Assembly (NCBI GenBank): GCA_016875515.1
Contig: VGRA01000035.1
Location: 1 to 12,110 of the forward strand
Direction: 5' to 3'
Origin: Deltaproteobacteria bacterium
Lineage (GTDB): Bacteria > Myxococcota > Myxococcia > Myxococcales > Myxococcaceae
Length of the DNA stretch: 12,110 bases
Both the position numbers and the translations under genes were made by a program. How positions within the stretch are numbered: the stretch's first letter is position 1; each line of letters begins with the position of its first letter. The notes beneath the pieces were generated by a model. The model had not been told where the DNA came from, did not search any database, and worked only from the letters and a program-made list of their open reading frames with translations. This document shows positions 8,337 to 12,110 of the stretch, in pieces.

Positions 8337-8455
8337 CACCGTCACCGTGTAGCTGGTGCCGTTGGTCAGCCCCGTGAGGATGCACGTGGTGGCCGTGGCG
8401 CCCGTGGCCGTGCAGGTGAAGCCCCCCGGGCTCGACGTGGCCGTGTAGTCGAGGA
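8337..8455 (-). repeat. FN3 repeat copy A (119 bp)
   Basis: This is the matching segment of the first FN3-like domain (DYTATSSPG...TGLTNGTSYTVTV). It is the partner of 8043-8161 at a 294-bp spacing. Outside this core the two domains diverge but remain recognisably homologous, as in GTPYQNAQSVITW versus GTSYENGQSVISW. Confidence 0.85.
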
Positions 8456-9827
8456 TGGCGCTTCCCCCGTTGCTCCACGCAGGCACCGCGGCCCACGTGA
8501 TGACCGACTGCGCGTTCTGGTAGGGCGTCCCCGGCACGCTCGAGGGGGCCGCTGGCACGGACGGGGGCGCTGCGCAGGAGGTGCCGCTGCACACGAAGCC
8601 CGCCTTGCAGTCCGCGTCCGAGCCGCAGGCGGCGAGGCACGCCCCGGCGCCGCCGCAGAAGGTGGCACCGCAATCGCTGGCAGGGTCCGTCCGGGAGGAG
8701 AGCGGGGTGCACGTCCCCGCGTTGCCGGCGAGGTTGCAGGCGCTGCAGGTGCCGGTGCACGCGGTGCTGCAGCAGACGCCGTCCACGCAGAAGCCGGAGT
8801 TGCACTGGTTGGAGGCGGTGCACGCGGTGCCGGCCGGTGATCCGCCGCCCGACGCCTGGCTGGCCGTCACCGTGCGCGCGTCCGCCCCGCTCCCCGCCAC
8901 GGTGAGGGTGGCCGTCCGGGCCGCGCCGGTGTTGGCGCTCACCTCGACGTTGAAGCTGCCCGGTCCGCGGCCCGTGACGGGCAGGCCGCCAACGCTGATG
9001 GCGAAAGCGGCGGGGTCGCTCGAGGTGACGGTCCAGTCGCACGCGCTGCCCGTGGTCACCGTCACGGTAAACGCTTGCGGACAGTCGGGGCAGCCGTGCG
9101 GGGCGGGGGCCAGGTCCACGGACGCCGGGGTGACCTTGAACGCGCACCCCGCCGCCGCCGCCGCCAGGTCCAGGCGGGGCTTGGTGATGCCGTTCCGGAA
9201 GTCGGTCACCTGGACGCCCGAGTTGGTCAGCCGGGCGACGAGGGCGTCGGTGCTCGCCGAGGGGAACGACGCGCGCAGCACCGCCCGGGCGCCCGCCACG
9301 TGGGGCGTGGCCTGGGAGGTCCCCGTCATGGTGATGCCCCCCGCCGTCACGGACACCCCCGGGGCGAGCAGCGTCAGCATGGAGGCAGAATTGGAGAAGT
9401 CGGCCACCCGGTTCTCCGGTTGCGGGGCATCCGACCCGTCGTGCACCGCCCCCACGGAGACAGCGGAGGGGCTGCACGCCGGCTGGGACAGTGCGTTGAG
9501 GTAGCAGCTGTTCCCGGAGGCCACCGCGGCCAGGATGCCCGCGTTGCGCGCCTCGGTGATGGCCAGGGGCACCGACAGGCCGGGGCAGGACGAGGTGTAG
9601 GCGCCGCTGCCGAGGCTGAGGTTCATGGCCGCGATGTTGTAGGTGGCCCTGTTGGCGATGACCCAGTTGATGGCGGCCGTGATGTGGGTGCTGGAGGCGC
9701 CGGTCCCGGTGAATACGTCCAGGGGGAGGATGCGCACCCCGGGTGCCACCCCCGCCACGATGGCGGACACGTTGGTGCCGTGGCCGTTGTCGTCCAGCGC
9801 GCCGTCATCCGGCGCAAAGTCCCTCGC

Positions 9828-9830
9828 CTA
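9828..9830 (-). other. In-frame amber codon inside the subtilase catalytic domain
   Basis: On the minus strand the frame reads ...AGCRVP-TAG-ARDFAPDDGALDDNGHGTN... The flanking residues read on as a normal subtilase. A single-base change from a sense codon (for example TAC, CAG, GAG, AAG, TGG, TCG or TTG) would explain it. The stop sits in a CCTAGG sequence. Confidence 0.9.
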
Positions 9831-10439
9831 GGGCACCCGGCAGCCGGCGGGCACGCCGGGGGCCGAGCAGCCGCCAAGGTCTGCCACGGCGTAGTTGGCG
9901 CCCGTGTCCAGCACCGCCACCGACACACCCGCCCCGTCCTTTCCCTCGGCCAACGCCGGCGGTTGCCGGATGAAAGGGAGGGTGGTGTCCAGCGTGGGCT
10001 CGAACACCTCTTCCTCCGCCAGGCGCAGCACCCGCGGGTCCGCCAGCAGGTGCTCCAGCGCAGCCAGCGAAGACACCTCCACGAGCGAGATGGGCAGCTG
10101 GTCATAGTCTTCCAGGACCCGGAGGCCGCCGGGGGCGCCTGCCACCAGCGCCAGCTTCGCCGCGGTGAATTGGCGCACCCGCTCCCCGTATCCGGCCGGC
10201 GTCAGCACGCGGCGAGAGCGCGGCGCGAGCGCCACGACGCCGGTGTCCAGCAGCAGCAGCACCTGCACGGGCTTGCCATCCCGGAGGGTCGCCTCCGCCC
10301 ACGCGGGCGCCCGCAGCGGCGGGCCCTCTGCCGCGAGGAACCTCGGCTCGGGGCCGGGCGCACATGCCGCGAGCGTCAGCACCGCCGAGAGCAGCATCCA
10401 CGTCAGCCCGTTGATGGGACCTGGACGAGCCACGTGTTG

Positions 10440-10447
10440 CCTCTCCT
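10440..10447 (-). promoter_or_regulatory. Shine-Dalgarno AGGAGAGG supporting a GTG start
   Basis: Six nucleotides upstream of GTG 10433 on the minus strand. It decides this start over the internal ATG at residue 13, which would shorten the basic/N-terminal part of the lipoprotein signal. Confidence 0.75.
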
Positions 10448-10456
10448 GATGTCAAA

Positions 10457-10485
10457 GCCTGCCAGACACACCGGCGGCCTGCCAG
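10457..10485. repeat. Direct repeat GCCTGCCAG x2, 20 bp apart, in a divergent intergenic region
   Basis: GCCTGCCAG occurs at 10457-10465 and 10477-10485, start to start 20 bp, about two helical turns. The 104-bp region (10434-10537) separates the divergently transcribed protease and hypothetical genes and must hold promoters for one or both. An operator is possible; no clear sigma-70 promoter pair is visible. Confidence 0.35.
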
Positions 10486-10537
10486 CCGGCCGGGCGCGGG
10501 GTTGACGCGGCGGCGGGCCGTCCCCACAGGGGAAGGC

Positions 10538-11284
10538 ATGTCCCCCGAGGTACTGGCCCGCGGCGTCGTGGAGCAGCTGGGCGTCGTCCCGCCGGACCGC
10601 TGGCTTGCGCTGGCGGACCGGCTGCGGGGGCCGGTGCTGGTGAAGCTGTCTGCCACGCACCTGGGGGCCTGGGCGCTGCGGCTGGGCCTGGGGATGCGCA
10701 TCCGGCACGCGCCGCTCACCACGCCCGAGCCGCTGCCCGGGGACCAGGACCTGCTGTTCGTCTCGCGGCGGCGGCACTGGGTCCACGCGAGCGATTACCT
10801 GGGCGAGGTGTACCTCGCTCCCCACGCCCACGAGGCGGAGAGGGTGGGGCAGGTGCACCTGCGGCTCCGGACCAGCCGGCCCACGCCGCTGGGGCGCAGC
10901 CGCCGCGAGCGGCTGGAGACGGCGCTGCAGGACGACGACGCCACGTTCCTGCTCGAGGTGCGGCAGCTGTCCAGCGGCCTCTGCGTCCCCCTCGCCCGGG
11001 TGCGCCTGGAGGCACTGCTGCCGGAGGAGGGCAGGGCGGTCCGCCTGGACGCGCACCGCGCGGCCGGGCGCGGGCTCAGGCCGCTCGGAAGGTGGTGGGA
11101 GCGAGGCCTCAGGCCGCCTGCACTGCCGACGGCTGCCCCTTCAAGGGCTTCAGCAGGAACGCCTGCAGCGGCGGCAGGTTCCCGTAGACGCGCCCGATCG
11201 GCTCCGCCCCCTGCTGCCCCAGGTAGGCCGTCACCGCGGCGAGCGGCGCGCCGTGTCCGCCCAGCAGCAGCCGCAGCCGCTTGA
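10538..11284 (+). CDS. Hypothetical protein of unknown family; 3' end overlaps the convergent methyltransferase
   Basis: Not recognised. ATG 10538 follows AGGGGAAGG; a TTG at 10502 in the same frame is a less likely start. The open frame gives 248 residues. Residues 1-190 look like a folded, soluble protein (STHLGAWALRLGLGMRIRHAP, then DQDLLFVSRRRHWVHASDYLGEVYLAP) with no membrane segment, signal peptide or catalytic motif that I can name. Residues from about 191 onward are antisense to the methyltransferase and become Ala/Pro/Arg-rich low complexity, which looks like run-on translation, not a domain. A short in-frame echo, GLRP twice 11 residues apart, sits just before the overlap. Either the gene really ends in a 176-nt convergent overlap, or its original stop was lost. 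Coding status is supported by the good start and the divergent context. Confidence 0.6.
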   Translation: MSPEVLARGVVEQLGVVPPDRWLALADRLRGPVLVKLSATHLGAWALRLGLGMRIRHAPLTTPEPLPGDQDLLFVSRRRHWVHASDYLGEVYLAPHAHEAERVGQVHLRLRTSRPTPLGRSRRERLETALQDDDATFLLEVRQLSSGLCVPLARVRLEALLPEEGRAVRLDAHRAAGRGLRPLGRWWERGLRPPALPTAAPSRASAGTPAAAAGSRRRARSAPPPAAPGRPSPRRAARRVRPAAAAAA

Positions 11285-11783
11285 GCTCCGGGTACTCGAA
11301 CCAGGTCATCCGCGTCTCCGCGTGGGACAGCTGGCGCAGCCGCGAGAAGATGGCCTCTACCAGCGGCAGGTCGAAGTTGCCGAACGGCAGCGAGCAGACG
11401 ATGACGTCGTAGGGGGTCCCCAGCGGCAACTCCTGGGCCCCGCACACGAGGATGCGCATCCGGGCGCGGTGGGCCTGGTACCCGGGCAGCCCCTCCATCC
11501 GGCGCTGGAGCACCTCCACCATCCGCGGGTTGATTTCGCAGATGTCCAGGGTGTCCCCCTCCCGCATCCGCGCGAGCACCGCGGAGGTGACCGAGCCCGT
11601 GCCCGGCCCCAGCTCCAGGACGCGCAGGGGCTGCTCGCGCCCTTCCAGCGGCGAGGCCATCAGCGCAGCGGCGCGCGCGCTCGTGGGGAAGAGCGAGCCG
11701 GTGAGCCGGAACTGCCGGATGAACTCCCCCATGAAGTACACGGTGTCCGACAGGGAATGTGGTGTGTGCGACATTCGCCCCAT
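11109..11783 (-). CDS. Phospholipid N-methyltransferase-like SAM-dependent methyltransferase
   Basis: Protein of 224 residues if started at ATG 11783, whose A is also the last base of the upstream TGA (TGATG coupling); ATG 11774 is an alternative start. Class I Rossmann methyltransferase: motif I LELGPGTGSVT (56-66), acidic Glu83 in ICEIN for the SAM ribose, and VIVCSLPFGNFDLPL (127-141) as motif IV. The N-terminal RQFRLTGSLFPTSARAA and the WFEYPELKRL region resemble PmtA-type phosphatidylethanolamine N-methyltransferases, which open with a similar TGA(V/I)-P-(S/T)S helix and use SLP-x-x-F. The likely role is methylation of a lipid head group at the membrane, but other small substrates are possible. 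The last 175 nt are antisense to the hypothetical gene. Confidence 0.83.
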   Translation of the reverse strand: MGRMSHTPHSLSDTVYFMGEFIRQFRLTGSLFPTSARAAALMASPLEGREQPLRVLELGPGTGSVTSAVLARMREGDTLDICEINPRMVEVLQRRMEGLPGYQAHRARMRILVCGAQELPLGTPYDVIVCSLPFGNFDLPLVEAIFSRLRQLSHAETRMTWFEYPELKRLRLLLGGHGAPLAAVTAYLGQQGAEPIGRVYGNLPPLQAFLLKPLKGQPSAVQAA

Positions 11784-11785
11784 CA
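11781..11785 (-). promoter_or_regulatory. TGATG stop-start overlap coupling two genes
   Basis: The TGA of the transglutaminase-like gene (11785-11783) shares its A with the ATG of the methyltransferase gene (11783-11781). No strong Shine-Dalgarno precedes this ATG, so translational coupling is the likely way the methyltransferase is translated. Confidence 0.65.
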
Positions 11786-12109
11786 GCGTATCCCGACAAC
11801 CTTCAATGTTCCCAGCAGCGGGGTGATGCGGGCATCCCCCTCGTACCCCAGCGCCAGGTGGGTGGCGTGGGCCACCTCCTCGTTGAAGGTGGGGTCCATC
11901 TGCACCCAGCCCCCCACCCAGGCCTCCGTCCACTCGTGCCAGTAGAGGGCCGGTACGCCGTCCTCCTGCCGCAGGTACAACAGGCCATCCACCCGCCGGG
12001 CGGGGATGCCCGCGGCCCGCAACAGCGCCACCGCGAGCAGGCTGTGCTCGGTGCAGTCCCCGGTGAGCGACGCCAGCACGTCCGTGGCCCGGTCGGAGCT
12101 TGCCCCGTA
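11783..12109 (-). CDS. Transglutaminase-like (cysteine protease fold) protein, C-terminal 108 residues
   Basis: The frame is open to the right edge, so the N-terminus lies outside the window. The visible part holds the whole transglutaminase-core triad: Cys in TGDCTEHSLL (codon 12055-12053), followed by the typical AAGIPARRVDGL; His in YWHEWTEAWV (codon 11938-11936); and Asp in WVQMDPTFNE (codon 11896-11894). Bacterial members act as proteases, transglutaminases or peptide-processing enzymes, often exported or membrane-anchored; the missing N-terminus would tell. It ends with TLKVVGIR and is coupled by TGATG to the methyltransferase gene, suggesting a shared operon. Confidence 0.87.
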   Translation of the reverse strand, partial: YGASSDRATDVLASLTGDCTEHSLLAVALLRAAGIPARRVDGLLYLRQEDGVPALYWHEWTEAWVGGWVQMDPTFNEEVAHATHLALGYEGDARITPLLGTLKVVGIR

Positions 12110-12110
12110 G

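Larger units (their letters stand above)
7377..10433 (-). pseudogene. Subtilisin-family (S8) lipoprotein protease with FN3 and Cys-rich repeats, split by in-frame TAG
   Basis: One continuous frame of 1019 codons interrupted only by TAG at codon 202. GTG start at 10433 with AGGAGAGG 6 nt upstream. Residues 1-24 are a lipoprotein-type signal with lipobox LAAC (Cys24); about 45-145 look like an I9-type propeptide; Asp176 (VAVLDTG), His218 (GHGTN), Asn308 (ASGN) and Ser373 (GTSQATPHVAG) form the subtilase site. Then, roughly by position: a BACON-like domain (9150-8860), a Cys-rich CNSGFCVDGVCC segment (8840-8570), two nearly identical FN3-type domains (8545-7985), an Ig-like domain (7960-7680) and a last FN3-like domain. 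The stop lies between Asp and His, and the next usable start (GTG 9770) follows His218, so neither piece alone can be active. Reading frame and composition continue normally after the stop, pointing to a recent mutation, sequencing error or readthrough. No antisense gene is credible. Confidence 0.85.

Noticed and set aside
10450..10455. Perfect TTGACA -35 box on the minus strand before the protease gene
   Set aside because: A -10 box at normal spacing would fall inside the coding sequence downstream of the GTG start.
7110..10505. Long plus-strand open frames (for example 7110-8840 and 9075-10505) opposite the subtilase
   Set aside because: Low-complexity Arg/Gly/His translations; the minus-strand frame has signal peptide, catalytic motifs and repeats.
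11784..11933. 50-residue N-terminal extension of the methyltransferase
   Set aside because: It lies inside the transglutaminase gene and is Gly/Pro-rich shadow; the TGATG start at 11783 fits family length.
1..12110. CRISPR arrays, tRNA/rRNA genes, insertion sequences, att sites
   Set aside because: I saw no regular short repeat arrays, cloverleaf-like sequence, transposase motifs or terminal inverted repeats; the only sizeable repeat is the FN3 pair within the protease gene.

Overview
The window is very GC-rich DNA with strong G/C bias at third codon positions, which produces long shadow reading frames opposite most real genes. The gene content fits a delta-proteobacterial myxobacterium (Myxococcota, probably Myxococcales/Cystobacterineae). 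It includes a HAMP plus class III nucleotide cyclase with the C-terminal tail usual in that group, and a secreted subtilase carrying Cys-rich 'CNSGFCVDGVCC'-type and fibronectin-III repeats. Genus and species cannot be fixed from sequence alone.

Layout. (1) Positions 2-7369, plus strand: five tightly spaced co-directional genes that look like one operon. They are a membrane adenylate/guanylate cyclase (5' end outside the window), a thioredoxin-fold DUF255/YyaL-type protein with a CHWCH motif, a cyclic-nucleotide-binding (CNB) domain fused to a haem-oxygenase-like diiron-oxidase-type domain, a small cupin, and a CNB domain fused to an M3-family (PepF-like) zinc oligopeptidase. Gaps are 11, 41, 36 and 80 nt. 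(2) Positions 10433-7377, minus strand, convergent with the operon and only 7 nt from it: a large subtilisin-family lipoprotein protease interrupted by a single in-frame TAG at 9830-9828. The stop separates the catalytic Asp from the His and Ser. (3) A 104-bp divergent intergenic region. (4) Positions 10538-11284, plus strand: an unrecognised protein whose 3' end runs 176 nt into the convergent next gene. (5) Minus strand from the right edge: the C-terminal part of a transglutaminase-like protein, coupled through TGATG to a phospholipid N-methyltransferase-like SAM enzyme (11783-11109).

How the genes may work together. The most interesting unit is the left operon. A gene that makes a cyclic nucleotide sits a few kb upstream of two different enzymes, each with a related N-terminal CNB domain. 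Those two domains align without gaps over about 120 residues with about half the positions identical by hand, and both keep the Gly-Glu and Arg of the phosphate-binding cassette. Neither protein has a DNA-binding domain, so the likely reading is direct second-messenger control of enzyme activity or assembly, not transcription. An oxidase-like enzyme, a cupin and a peptidase under one cyclic-nucleotide signal would be a compact signalling/effector module. Its substrate cannot be told from the sequence. The linkage is visible; the joint function is inference.
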